64,000 nucleotides of DNA from Cytobacillus oceanisediminis. GTDB taxonomy: Bacteria; Bacillota; Bacilli; Bacillales; Cytobacillaceae. Positions within the stretch are counted from its first letter, which is position 1. The number at the start of each line of letters is the position of its first letter. Both the position numbers and the translations under genes were made by a program. The notes beneath the pieces were generated by a model. It did no database searches and was not told where the DNA came from. It was given only the letters and a program-made list of their open reading frames with translations. Positions 43,012-51,601 of the stretch are shown piece by piece. The stretch is taken from assembly GCF_004366035.1 (NCBI RefSeq), contig NZ_SOEE01000003.1, positions 186,001 through 250,000 on the forward strand, in the 5' to 3' direction.

Positions 43012-44322
43012 TTAGTCTAATAGGGGCTTGCTTTTAAAAACCTCCAGATAATGCAGCTGGTGTCCATCTTTTTCGTGGACTTTGAATGTGAATCCATCAG
43101 CTTCAATCTCTGTTCCTATCTCAGCTTCCATATGCTGTGTCAGGAACCAGCCCCCAATTGTATCAACGTCTTCATGCTCAAAATCTGTACCAAGCAGATT
43201 ATTGACATCATCTATTAGAAGCTTGGAATCCAGAATATAATGGTTGTCATTTAGCTTTCTAATTTCAGGAACTTCATCTTCATCAAATTCATCACGGATT
43301 TCTCCGACAATTTCTTCGAGAATGTCTTCAACAGTCACCAATCCGGAAGTTCCGCCATATTCATCCATTAGAATGGCAATATGGATGCGTTCTTTTTGCA
43401 TTTTTACAAGCAGGTCATGAATCGGGATGCTTTCAATTACATGGATCACTGGATTAATAAAGGAGTCAAGCTCAAGATTCTCCGGGGTGATCTTGTTTGT
43501 GAGACTGGCCGTCAGAAATTCTTTTACATTAATAAATCCGCGAATATTGTCTTTATCTCCATCTTCGACTGGATATCGTGTGTAATTTTCTGTCTGGATG
43601 GTATGCATAATATCTTCTATTGTGTCATCAGAAGCAAAGGTAATCATTTCAGTTCGAGGAACCATGATTTCTTTCGCAATTCTTTCATCAAATTCAAAGA
43701 TGTTGTTTACGTACTTCAACTCATTTTTATTGATTTCACCGCTTTTATAACTCTCCGATAAAAGAATTCTCAGTTCTTCTTCTGAATGGGCGATTTCATG
43801 CTCGGAAGCTGGTTTTAAACCAAATATGCCAACAAGTACACGAGCAGATCCATTTAAAAACCAAATAAAAGGGAACATCAAACGGTAGAACCAGATAATC
43901 GGTGCTGCAAACGCCAATGTAACTGCCTCTGCTTTTTGAATCGCAACGGTTTTCGGTGCAAGTTCACCTACAACAACATGCAGGAAGGTAACTAAAGCAA
44001 ACGCAATACCAAAGGATAAAATATGGGTAACGGATTCGGCGATCTCAAATCTTGCAAATACCGGATGCAATAGCTTTTCAACCGTAGGCTCACCAAGCCA
44101 GCCCAGACCTAACGCGGTAATGGTAATCCCCAACTGACAGGCTGATAAATACTCATCAAGATGAGTGGCGACTCTCTTAGCTGCTATTGCCCTTTTATTT
44201 CCCTCAGCGATCAGCTGATCAATTCGGGAAACACGTACTTTTACAATCGCAAACTCAGTTGCTACAAAGAATGCGGTTAATGCTATTAATAGTGCTATCA
44301 GTAATAAATTTATGGTTGTCAA
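43012..44322 (-). CDS. CNNM/CorC-type (hemolysin family) Mg2+ export-related protein, YhdP/MpfA-like
   Basis: 436 residues from a TTG at 44322 giving [20 protein letters not shown]. Order: DUF21 transmembrane domain with three or four helices ([39 protein letters not shown]), a CBS pair ([10 protein letters not shown] ... [19 protein letters not shown] ... [20 protein letters not shown]), and a CorC_HlyC C-terminal domain. B. subtilis MpfA/YhdP, needed to resist high Mg2+, sits beside a MerR gene, as here. The ribosome site AGGAGGTG lies 28 bases upstream with a perfect hairpin between it and the start codon, which may bring them together (see findings). Confidence 0.88.
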   Translation of the reverse strand: MTTINLLLIALLIALTAFFVATEFAIVKVRVSRIDQLIAEGNKRAIAAKRVATHLDEYLSACQLGITITALGLGWLGEPTVEKLLHPVFARFEIAESVTHILSFGIAFALVTFLHVVVGELAPKTVAIQKAEAVTLAFAAPIIWFYRLMFPFIWFLNGSARVLVGIFGLKPASEHEIAHSEEELRILLSESYKSGEINKNELKYVNNIFEFDERIAKEIMVPRTEMITFASDDTIEDIMHTIQTENYTRYPVEDGDKDNIRGFINVKEFLTASLTNKITPENLELDSFINPVIHVIESIPIHDLLVKMQKERIHIAILMDEYGGTSGLVTVEDILEEIVGEIRDEFDEDEVPEIRKLNDNHYILDSKLLIDDVNNLLGTDFEHEDVDTIGGWFLTQHMEAEIGTEIEADGFTFKVHEKDGHQLHYLEVFKSKPLLD

Positions 44323-44458
44323 CGAGCAGTCTTACAAAAAGTAAGACATACACCTCCTAAAAATGGGTATAATCCATTAATAAGTTCACTACTTAAATTG
44401 TGCCCAAATAGATATCCATAATGCTCCAAAAACCAAAAAATCGTTTTGGCACAAGATA

Positions 44459-44859
44459 TCAGTTGAGTAATAAAAGCAATGACTGTATTAATGATAAGCT
44501 TTCGTGTGAAATATTCTTTTTAACATATTCATATTTTTCGGGATCAGCTTTTTTGAGCTGAGAAAGTGCTTTTGTCACATCTTCCTCCAGATCCTGAATT
44601 TTGAGCCTTAGTTCTAGAACATCTACTTCTTCAGAAAACCGGCTGATGACTTTTTTCTTTATTTCCTCCAGCGACAAACCCTCAGCTTTACATTTTTCAA
44701 TAAAAGCAATACGTTCGATGGCGGAATAATCATAATAGCGATAATTTGAAGGGGAACGTTCTGCTTTTAACAGGCCAAGAGAAGTATAGTAATCAATCGT
44801 TCTCTTAGTAACCTTTGCTTTTTCAGCTAATTCTCCTATTCTTAACTTCTCAGTCCCAT
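44459..44859 (-). pseudogene. MerR-family regulator gene with a frameshift right after the start codon
   Basis: Frame 44459-44856 encodes a complete MerR protein: winged helix (LRIGELAEKAKVTKRTIDYY, TSLGLLKAERSPSNYRYYDY) and a coiled-coil dimerisation part (ELRLKIQDLEEDVTKALSQL). No ATG, GTG or TTG opens this frame before residue 61. The well-placed ATG at 44859 with GGAGGAA upstream reads MGLRS and stops. One extra G in the GGG run (44855-44857) would join ATG to the MerR frame as MGTEKLRIG. So it is either a recent one-base deletion or a base-call error. It adjoins the MpfA-like gene, as YhdQ adjoins YhdP in B. subtilis; lack of the CxxxxxxxC metal motif at the C-terminus is noted. Confidence 0.75.
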
Positions 44860-44973
44860 GAGGATTCCTCCAAACTGTTACGTGATGGTTATGAAACTAA
44901 TTATACTAAAAATTAATAGAAAATCAATGAATTTGTATAGAGAAACAAGCAGGGTGGAAGAGATTACCAAAAA

Positions 44974-44999
44974 AATAGCACCGGATAACCGGTGCTATT
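44974..44999 (-). terminator. Terminator of the DAACS symporter gene
   Basis: AATAGCACCGG (44974-44984) and CCGGTGCTATT (44989-44999); on the minus strand a T-run (TTTTTGG) follows. Confidence 0.9.
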
Positions 45000-45005
45000 T
45001 TACAT

Positions 45006-46229
45006 TCAGGCTTTAACGGCCTCTTTCTTTGCTTCTGTTTCAGCGACAATCACTGCACATGCAGCATCACCAGTAATATTGACTGCTGTTCGCGTCATAT
45101 CAAGCAGACGGTCAATACCAATGATTAATGCGATACCTTCAACAGGAAGATTAACCGAGTTAAGGACCATCGCAAGCATAATCAAACCGACACCAGGCAC
45201 ACCAGCTGTTCCAACGCTGGCCAGAACGGCAGTAAGGACCACTGTGATCAGTTGGGTGAGAGTTAAATCAACATTATATACTTGAGCAATAAAAATGGTG
45301 GCAACCCCCTGCATGATGGCTGTTCCGTCCATATTAATGGTTGCGCCGAGCGGCTGGACAAAGCTGCTGATGGATTCAGGAACTTTCAGGTTTTTTTGTG
45401 CTGTGCTCATGGAAATAGGCAGTGTTGCATTACTGCTTGATGTACTGAAAGCAACGCCCATGGCAGGTGCAAAGCCCTTAAAGAATGACAATGGATTTCT
45501 TTTGGCAATAAGTGCTATAGAGCCGCCATAAGTGACAATGGCATGAATAAGAAGTGCAAGAACTACGACGATCATATATAGCCCCATGGCTTTTATGGCA
45601 TCAAGACCCTGGCTTCCTACTGCCGAAACAATAAGTCCAAATGTTCCATACGGTGCAAACCGCATAACCAGGTTAACAAGATACATCATGATGTCATTGC
45701 CTTGTTCAATTAGATTTAATATGCCTTTTGTTTTATTCCCAAGCATGGTTAATGCAAATCCTACAAAAATGGAAAAGGTGATAATCTGAAGCATGTTGCC
45801 TTCTGTGAAAGCTTTTACCGGATTGGTTGGAATAATATTTAATAGTGTCTCTGAGACAGGGGGAGCTTCTTTAGATTCGTACTCCGCGTTTGTTACGTCA
45901 AATTCACCAACGTTTCCTGGCTGGAAAATGGCTGCCAAACCAAGACCGATGACGATTGCAATGCTGGTCGTAACCAAGAAGAATAAGATTGTCTTAATCC
46001 CAATTCTTCCTAATTTCTTTGGGTCACCAAGACCGGCTGTACCAAGAGTGATGGAAAAGAAGACGATCGGAACAACCAGCATGTTGATGAGATTTAAAAA
46101 GATTTTTCCAAGCGGTGTAAATAAAAACTTGTCAAGCTCAGGGAAAATGCCAGGTGCAAATAAATTAATTAAAAGGCCTGTGATTCCACCTGCAATCAGA
46201 GCAAGAATAATTTTAGTAGATAATTTCAT
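45006..46229 (-). CDS. Dicarboxylate/amino acid:cation symporter (DAACS family)
   Basis: 407 residues of the glutamate/C4-dicarboxylate symporter family (GltT/DctP/GltP-like). Motifs: NMLVVPIVFFSITLGTAGLG (HP region), the serine-rich STSSSNATLP (about 260-269) of hairpin 1, NMDGTAIMQGVATIF (about 296-310), and ASVGTAGVPGVGLIMLAMVL with hairpin 2, then DRLLDMTRTAVNITGDAA (substrate-binding Asp/Arg/Asn). Imports glutamate, aspartate or dicarboxylates with H+ or Na+. Good ribosome site (GAGGAACGTGT). A cyclic-di-AMP riboswitch with terminator precedes it by about 110 bases, indicating that high cyclic di-AMP shuts transport off. Confidence 0.92.
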   Translation of the reverse strand: MKLSTKIILALIAGGITGLLINLFAPGIFPELDKFLFTPLGKIFLNLINMLVVPIVFFSITLGTAGLGDPKKLGRIGIKTILFFLVTTSIAIVIGLGLAAIFQPGNVGEFDVTNAEYESKEAPPVSETLLNIIPTNPVKAFTEGNMLQIITFSIFVGFALTMLGNKTKGILNLIEQGNDIMMYLVNLVMRFAPYGTFGLIVSAVGSQGLDAIKAMGLYMIVVVLALLIHAIVTYGGSIALIAKRNPLSFFKGFAPAMGVAFSTSSSNATLPISMSTAQKNLKVPESISSFVQPLGATINMDGTAIMQGVATIFIAQVYNVDLTLTQLITVVLTAVLASVGTAGVPGVGLIMLAMVLNSVNLPVEGIALIIGIDRLLDMTRTAVNITGDAACAVIVAETEAKKEAVKA

Positions 46230-46337
46230 ACACGTTCCTCCAATGAATGATGTAAAAAAATGTAAAATATAAACAAAAAATATTTTGCCTTTCCTATATT
46301 ACCCCCAAAAAACATAAACCTAACTAAAAAAGGCAAC

Positions 46338-46366
46338 AAAAAAACACAGAGGTAATAACCACTGTG
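46338..46366 (-). terminator. Riboswitch-controlled terminator of the symporter gene
   Basis: On the minus strand CACAGTGG and CCTCTGTG (46366-46359 and 46352-46345) pair with one mismatch around TTATTA, followed by seven T (46344-46338). It lies between the riboswitch aptamer and the symporter start, so it is the probable expression platform. Confidence 0.75.
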
Positions 46367-46377
46367 CATTTATGCAG

Positions 46378-46512
46378 TGTTTCCCTCTCAACACGCTTAC
46401 GAGGTTAGCTGACGGATTCGGGTCTTGAGAGTACCCTACCTGTAAAAGGATTCACCCCAAGTACTTTTATTAAAAAGTACAGTTGGTTCCCCCGCTCAAT
46501 TAAGATTAAGCG
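46378..46512 (-). ncRNA. Cyclic-di-AMP (ydaO/yuaA) riboswitch
   Basis: Read on the minus strand: CGCTTAATCTTAATTGAGCG GGGGAACCAA at 46512-46483, TTGGGGTGAATCC at 46461-46449, AGGTAGGGTACTCTC at 46442-46428, and CCGTCAGCTAACCTCGTAAG at 46413-46394. These are the conserved blocks of the ydaO/yuaA aptamer in the right order and spacing; the ktrAB copy at 51385 has the same blocks. The downstream terminator fits the known OFF switch at high cyclic di-AMP. The gene controlled is the DAACS symporter 45006-46229. Confidence 0.9.
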
Positions 46513-46656
46513 AAAATTATTAATGTTTTTTTAATATATTAACAATAATCATAAAAGTTGTAAATCATACGATTTTCTTATCTATGATTACTAAGGTTAC
46601 TATACTTCAAATAGTAATTTAATAGGAAAGGTCAATTTGACTTTTGAGCAATAAGA

Positions 46657-46842
46657 TTAAAAGTTAAGCCAGCTAAAAAGAGGATGTCTTTTTTTGTCCT
46701 TCACTTTCAGTTCCTTCTTATTCAGCTTGTCTTCATGTTCGGCCAGCCACTCTTTTAACTCTTCTTTATCCTTGCATTGCGTATAATAAGTTTCGCCGTT
46801 TTTCCCAGTGGCACTCACAACATATCTGCATGTATTTCCCAT
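46657..46842 (-). CDS. Small hypothetical protein (61 aa)
   Basis: 61 residues, MGNTCRYVVSATGKNGETYY then highly charged (KDKEELKEWLAEHEDKLNKK) and a short C-terminal HPLFSWLNF. AAGGGTG precedes the ATG. It is a soluble, charged small protein without a recognised family. Lies upstream of the cyclic-di-AMP riboswitch but reads in the same direction with its own start; whether it shares a promoter is unclear. No terminator recognised between them. Confidence 0.6.
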   Translation of the reverse strand: MGNTCRYVVSATGKNGETYYTQCKDKEELKEWLAEHEDKLNKKELKVKDKKRHPLFSWLNF

Positions 46843-46965
46843 AAAGCACCCTTTTCAAAGTAATTTCTTATAGAATTATAACAAGATTTATGACAATGTC
46901 CACCATTATTTTTTAGGATTATGGGTATCTTGGTTATGGGAAAATGGCTGATGAAAATATGCCTG

Positions 46966-46995
46966 AAAAAATCCAGCTAAGATTTCCGCTGGATT
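46966..46995 (-). terminator. Terminator downstream of the GNAT pseudogene
   Basis: AATCCAGC (46970-46977) and GCTGGATT (46988-46995); read on the minus strand a run of T (46970-46966) follows. Confidence 0.7.
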
Positions 46996-47089
46996 ATTTT
47001 CGCCACTGATTTTATTCAATTGGTTCGGCAGGATTACTGATTATTGGGAACGTTTTTTCCTGTTGTCAATCCTTGGGGAATAACCTTTC

Positions 47090-47608
47090 TTATTTGCGCA
47101 AAACTTTAATAAAGCCCTCAAGGATATTGTGACTAACAGTAAACCCTTTGCGTGTATTAAATTCAAGGGTCTCTGAATTCCCATTTGACACATAGATAAA
47201 ATAATCTTCAACATCTTTAAATTGGCTTAACCATTCCACCGACTTATTAAAAAAGACTGATTCCATATTGTCTGCAGCCATCTGTTATAAAGAATTGAGA
47301 TAAGCAGCCAACATTGTTTTTTTCGACTGAAGTTTGATCAAAAAAAGTGACGAAATCATTGAGTATGCTTCCTTAGGAGAGACATTGGAATAGACATTGC
47401 CAACGATTTCTTAATCGTCCGTAACGAGCACAATATAATTATGTATAGCGGATTTTACGGATGTAATCATTCTTGTTTCAAAATTCATGCTGTCAAAACG
47501 CTCAGGTGTGATATGTTCCTTAGATTTCTGAAAAGCCATCAACCCATTGGATAAATCCCGGTAAGAGCTGATTTTGTCTTCTGTTATCACCTCATAATTT
47601 AAATTCAT
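47090..47608 (-). pseudogene. Broken GNAT acetyltransferase gene
   Basis: Start ATG at 47608 behind GAGGTGAATAGA opens MNLNYEVITEDKISSYRDLS and reads to VLVTDD, then TAA (47411-47413); the same frame continues EIVGNVYSNVSPKEA, then shifts so that FVTFFDQTSVEKNNVGCLSQ FF and RQYGISLF lie in another frame, and returns for FFNKSVEWLSQFKDVEDYF and the C-terminal GFTVSHNILEGFIKVLRK (47090-47281). Together they cover a GNAT protein of about 170 residues. One nonsense codon and at least two compensating frameshifts show decay. The intact GNAT gene next to it (47727) is a different protein. Confidence 0.75.
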
Positions 47609-47726
47609 TCTATTCACCTCTTTAGTTATCATTTTAAATTGGAAGGTCGTCATTCGTCCAAAAAAGAGGGAAATTATCTTTGGTAGAGAATTTATTTTTA
47701 AAACTAATATAAAAAGAGGGACCATA

Positions 47727-48176
47727 ATGATTAAGGAAATTAATATTAAAGATCGAAAAGCTGCTGAGCAGGTTCTAAGCGTACAGCTTCCCGCTTATAA
47801 AATTGAGGCTGAAATCATTGGATTTCCTGATTTACCGCCTTTGAAGGATACGGCTGATGCCTTGCGAATAACCGGGGAGACCTTTTTTGGGTATTTTATT
47901 GGTGAAAAGTTATGCGGTGTGATTTCTTTTAAAGAAGAAAATAATGTTTTAGATATTCATAGACTGATTGTGCATCCTGAATATTTTAGAAAGGGAATAG
48001 CACAAAAGCTGCTGAACTTTATTGAACTGAGGCCGATGATTGAAAAAATGATTGTTACAACAGGCTCTAAGAATACCCCTGCTGTCGATTTTTATTTAAA
48101 GAATGGTTTTAAAGAGCTAAAGAAAATGGAAATAAATGAATCACTGACTATTACTGCATTTGAGAAATATTTATAA
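47727..48176 (+). CDS. GNAT N-acetyltransferase
   Basis: 149 residues with the GNAT core: GYFIGEKLCGVISFKEENN, LDIHRLIVHPEYFRKGIAQKLL (acetyl-CoA loop about 86-97), TGSKNTPAVDFYLKNGFKEL (motif B). No specificity clue. ATG behind AAAGAGGGACCATA. Divergent from the broken GNAT gene; a terminator-like hairpin follows at 48191. Substrate unknown. Confidence 0.87.
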   Translation: MIKEINIKDRKAAEQVLSVQLPAYKIEAEIIGFPDLPPLKDTADALRITGETFFGYFIGEKLCGVISFKEENNVLDIHRLIVHPEYFRKGIAQKLLNFIELRPMIEKMIVTTGSKNTPAVDFYLKNGFKELKKMEINESLTITAFEKYL

Positions 48177-48190
48177 AATACTAAAAGGTT

Positions 48191-48225
48191 AAGCGGATTT
48201 TTCTTATGGAAGAACCGCTCTTTTT
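48191..48225 (+). terminator. Terminator of GNAT gene 47727
   Basis: AGCGG (48192-48196) and CCGCT (48215-48219) plus complementary TTTTTC/GGAAGAA in the interior, followed by five T. Confidence 0.65.
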
Positions 48226-48326
48226 AACTAAAATATGGAAATTTATGATATGTTTTTATTGAGTCCGCTATTACTGTCCCGCAATTGCTTTAGGTCATTG
48301 GAATAATACCTTAAAGGGGAATACAC

Positions 48327-49343
48327 ATGTTAATTAGGGATTATGATAAAAGGTTAAGTTCTGTAATTAAAAATGTTGGTTTTTCTGGTGTCGTATTTGT
48401 TAAAGAAAAGGAGGGTATGATCCTTCAATTAGCAGAGGGGGATGCTGATAGAGCAAATGAAACCCCCAATAATCCAGACACCAGGTTTGACATCGCCTCC
48501 GGATGTAAGATTTTTACGGCGGTTGGCATTTGTCAATTAGTCGAGAATGGATTCATATCATTCGAAACAAGACTTAAAGATATATTGGAGGATGTTTTTC
48601 CCTTATTTGATGAGACAATTACCATTCATCACCTGTTAACCCATACATCCGGAGTGCCTGACTATTTTGATGAGTCAGTTATGGATGATTTTGAGGAGCT
48701 GTGGAAAGAAAGGCCAATGTATCTATTAAATCATCTTAGAGATTTTCTGCCTATGTTCCAGAATAAAGAGATGATGTTTAAGCCAGGGGAGAAATTTCAT
48801 TATAATAATGCCGGATATATCCTTTTGGGTTTAATTATAGAGAAGAAGACAGGACTGAGTTTCCATGATTATATCCAATCCCATATTTTTGAACCATGTG
48901 GAATGAAGGATTCAGGCTTTTTCCGATTTGACAATCTTCCTGAAAATACAGCAATTGGTTATATAGATAGTGAAGAAGGGACATGGAGAACCAATATTTA
49001 TTCATTGCCCATCAGAGGCAGTTCTGACGGGGGAGCCTATGTTACTGCTCAGGATATGATCTTATTTTGGGAAGCTTTGTGTAATGATAAGCTCCTGAGC
49101 GGGGAGTATACTGAAAAGCTTATGACCCCGCATGCAAAAGCAGATGAGAATGAGTATTACGGCTACGGATTATGGATCAGCAAGAAAAACGAAGCCATCT
49201 TCAAATATCACCTCATGGGATATGACCCTGGAGTCAGCTTTCATTCTGCCTATTACCCTGAAAGCGGGATAACCCTTGTGGTGCCATCAAATAAATCTTA
49301 TGGGCCATTTACTGTAATGGAAGAAATTGAAAAAGACTTTTAG
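48327..49343 (+). CDS. Serine hydrolase, beta-lactamase/class C-like
   Basis: 338 residues. The S-x-x-K active-site motif reads SGCK (about 57-60, within FDIASGCKIFTAVGI), the Y-x-N motif is YNN in GEKFHYNNAGYILLG (about 155), and IHHLLTHTSGVPDY is a typical class C/PBP4*-like segment; the third H/K-T-G motif is probably HLMGYDPG. No signal peptide, so a cytoplasmic esterase/peptidase-like enzyme rather than an antibiotic-resistance lactamase. AAAGGGGAATACAC upstream. Single gene. Confidence 0.85.
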   Translation: MLIRDYDKRLSSVIKNVGFSGVVFVKEKEGMILQLAEGDADRANETPNNPDTRFDIASGCKIFTAVGICQLVENGFISFETRLKDILEDVFPLFDETITIHHLLTHTSGVPDYFDESVMDDFEELWKERPMYLLNHLRDFLPMFQNKEMMFKPGEKFHYNNAGYILLGLIIEKKTGLSFHDYIQSHIFEPCGMKDSGFFRFDNLPENTAIGYIDSEEGTWRTNIYSLPIRGSSDGGAYVTAQDMILFWEALCNDKLLSGEYTEKLMTPHAKADENEYYGYGLWISKKNEAIFKYHLMGYDPGVSFHSAYYPESGITLVVPSNKSYGPFTVMEEIEKDF

Positions 49344-49404
49344 AGAAGCTTAGATACGACGTGTATGTTTGTTTCTGATCATCTGTTTAATAAGGAGCGG
49401 TTAT

Positions 49405-49929
49405 ATGAATTTTCATTTAAGAGAGGCTATTGAGATTCTTGAACGGACACCCCATACGCTGGATGCATTACTAAGCGGTCTATCTTCGGAATGGCTTAAT
49501 GGCAATGAAGGGGAAGGCACGTGGAATGCTGCCGAAGTGGTTGATCATTTGATTGATGGCGAGGAGAAAAATTGGATTCCACGGCTGAAATTTATTCTGG
49601 GGGAAGGGGAAAGCAAGCCCTTCCCTCCATTTGACCGCTTTGCCCATTTAAATGTGTCAAAGGATCTATCACTTGAAGAAAAACTTGATGCCTTTAAGAC
49701 CCTTAGAATGAAAAATTTGGCCACACTTAGAGGTATACCTGATCTGGAAATTCATTTCGAAAAGACAGGACTTCATCCAGCATTTGGTCCAGTGAGAGTC
49801 AGGGAATTGATTTCCACTTGGGCAGTTCATGACCTTACGCATATTTCACAGATTTCACGAGTATTGGCAAATAGATACAGGACTGATGTTGGTCCTTGGA
49901 TTCAGTATCTGGGCATTTTAAAAAAGTAA
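49405..49929 (+). CDS. DinB family protein
   Basis: 174 residues from the ATG at 49405 (AAGGAGCGGTTAT upstream), twelve codons after an earlier in-frame ATG. DinB_2-type: [40 protein letters not shown] (His near 49) and [22 protein letters not shown] (two His near 139-143), the three expected metal ligands. The [17 protein letters not shown] segment is typical of YfiT-like or bacillithiol-transferase relatives. Function unproven. 61 bases after the serine hydrolase. Confidence 0.85.
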   Translation: MNFHLREAIEILERTPHTLDALLSGLSSEWLNGNEGEGTWNAAEVVDHLIDGEEKNWIPRLKFILGEGESKPFPPFDRFAHLNVSKDLSLEEKLDAFKTLRMKNLATLRGIPDLEIHFEKTGLHPAFGPVRVRELISTWAVHDLTHISQISRVLANRYRTDVGPWIQYLGILKK

Positions 49930-50099
49930 GCATTTTACATAAATTGCATCGTAGTTAAGTTTTGTAAATTCTGTGTGAAAAGTAAAGTTTTGGGACCAAA
50001 ACCTCATGATATGGCCGAAGGTGTTCATTTATACTTGGAGAAGATTGTGGCTTTTCTGATTATTTATTAGTCCTTTCAAAAAAATATGGAGGCGAATGA

Positions 50100-51260
50100 A
50101 TGCTGAATCATAAGAAAAAAGGCCTGCTGTTAACTTTTATTCTGGTTACTGTCATTATGATCGTGATGCCCATTCAAAATTCTATCACTAGGGCAGCTGC
50201 CGGGGATGGATCCTGGTCATCACCATATTCGGTTTCACAGGGAATCAATACTCAAAACAACTCTTCCAAAACGGTTCAAGGCTATGTGGTTGGACAGCCG
50301 ACTGCGGCAAATACGGTTATTTCCAGCGGGTTTCCAAATGATTATGCTTTGGCCCTGGCTGATAGTCCATCAGAGACCAGCACAGCCAGGATGCTTTATG
50401 TTCAAATTCCTTCCGCGTTTCGCTCAGCTTTTGGCTTAAAATCCAATCCATCCTTGGTTGGAGAAAAAATTAAGGTAACCGGAACGCTTACCGCCTATTT
50501 TTCTCATCCGGGGCTAAAAGATGGGACTGCCTTCGAACAAGCTGGTGATGGAACAGCCGATCCCGGCCCTGAACCTGGAGGATATTATGATGCTGCAAAC
50601 GGAAAAACAGGGGAGGCTTTAAAAACAGCCCTCCATACTATCATTGATGACCACACGGAAATTTCCTATTCGAATGTATGGGAAGCACTGCGCGAGACCG
50701 ATGAAGATCCTGGAAATCCCAATAACGTCATTCTTTTGTATACTGGCCGATCTCAGGGGAAATTTATCAATGGTTCTGGCGTCAATGATTGGAACAGGGA
50801 GCATGTTTGGGCTAAATCTCACGGGGACTTTGGAACTGTAATGGGTGCAGGAACAGACTTGCATCATTTACGGCCAACAGATGCTTCTGTAAATAGTTCG
50901 AGAGGGAATCTTGACTTTGACGATGGGGGCACCCAGCATTCAGAGGCACTGGGAAACTACTATGATTCAGATTCCTGGGAACCCAGGGATGAAGTAAAAG
51001 GGGATGTTGCGAGGATGCTTTTTTATATGGCCGTCCGTTATGAAGGAGACAGCGGAGAAGTGGATCTGGAGCTAAACAATCTGGTCAATAATGGCTCTGC
51101 TCCTTATCATGGCAAAATGTCTGTCCTGCTTGAGTGGCATAAGGAAGATCCGGTAGACGATAACGAGCGGAGAAGAAACGAAATTATCTATTCTGATTAC
51201 CAGCATAACCGCAATCCATTTATAGATTATCCCGAGTGGGCATCAGCAATTTGGGAATAA
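50100..51260 (+). CDS. Secreted endonuclease I family nuclease with N-terminal OB-like domain
   Basis: 386 residues. A signal peptide (MLNHKKKGLLLTFILVTVIM plus IVMPIQ...ITRAAA, about 1-34) is followed by a DUF6359-like OB-fold domain (about 40-155, VQGYVVGQPTAANTVISSGF, IKVTGTLTAYFSHPGLKDGT), a short Pro/Gly linker, then an Endonuclease I domain (about 165-380) with DWNREHVWAKSHG, GTDLHHLRPTD and SSRGNLDFDDGG, the metal-binding His-Asn motif. B. subtilis BsnA/YurI has the nuclease domain alone. It degrades extracellular nucleic acid. Ribosome site ATGGAGGCGAATG; a terminator follows. Confidence 0.88.
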   Translation: MLNHKKKGLLLTFILVTVIMIVMPIQNSITRAAAGDGSWSSPYSVSQGINTQNNSSKTVQGYVVGQPTAANTVISSGFPNDYALALADSPSETSTARMLYVQIPSAFRSAFGLKSNPSLVGEKIKVTGTLTAYFSHPGLKDGTAFEQAGDGTADPGPEPGGYYDAANGKTGEALKTALHTIIDDHTEISYSNVWEALRETDEDPGNPNNVILLYTGRSQGKFINGSGVNDWNREHVWAKSHGDFGTVMGAGTDLHHLRPTDASVNSSRGNLDFDDGGTQHSEALGNYYDSDSWEPRDEVKGDVARMLFYMAVRYEGDSGEVDLELNNLVNNGSAPYHGKMSVLLEWHKEDPVDDNERRRNEIIYSDYQHNRNPFIDYPEWASAIWE

Positions 51261-51268
51261 TCTTTGGG

Positions 51269-51300
51269 AAAGCACTTTCCGTTACAGGGAGGTGCTTTTT
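51269..51300 (+). terminator. Terminator of the nuclease gene
   Basis: AAGCACTTTCC (51270-51280) with GGGAGGTGCTT (51287-51297) imperfect stem, followed by TTTT. Confidence 0.75.
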
Positions 51301-51384
51301 ATTTTACATACTATGTTAAAAAAAGATTGACAAGAGATTTCCATGGGAGTAATTTATACTTATTAATTTCATAGTAAACCTTTT

Positions 51385-51535
51385 TGCTGAATCATTATGA
51401 GCGGGGGAACCAATTTTGATAAACCTGGTTTATCTTGGGGTGAATCTTAGCATATTAAAGCTAAGAAGGGATACTCTCAATCCCTAATCCGACAGCTAAC
51501 TCCGTAAGCCGAATCGAGAGAAGGGTTGATGGAAA
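51385..51535 (+). ncRNA. Cyclic-di-AMP (ydaO/yuaA) riboswitch upstream of ktrAB
   Basis: Conserved blocks GAGCGGGGGAACCAA (51400-51414), TTGGGGTGAATC (51435-51446), AGGGATACTC, CCGACAGCTAACTCCGTAAG (51489-51508) appear in the order of the ydaO/yuaA aptamer. The variable peripheral stem TTAGC/GCTAA is retained. In B. subtilis the same riboswitch precedes ktrAB and turns it off when cyclic di-AMP is high. Confidence 0.93.
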
Positions 51536-51542
51536 CCATTGG

Positions 51543-51568
51543 CCATTCTTTTTAAGAGTGGTTTTTTT
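51543..51568 (+). terminator. Riboswitch expression-platform terminator of ktrAB
   Basis: CCATTCT (51543-51549) and AGAGTGG (51555-51561), with one G-U pair, followed by seven T. Lies between the aptamer and the ktrA start. Confidence 0.85.
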
Positions 51569-51601
51569 GTGTTCATTTTCAAAAAGAAGGGAATTTCTTT
51601 A

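Noticed and set aside
51539-51601. Upstream in-frame extension of ktrA
   Set aside because: It would start inside the riboswitch terminator; the ATG at 51602 has a normal ribosome site and family-like N-terminus.
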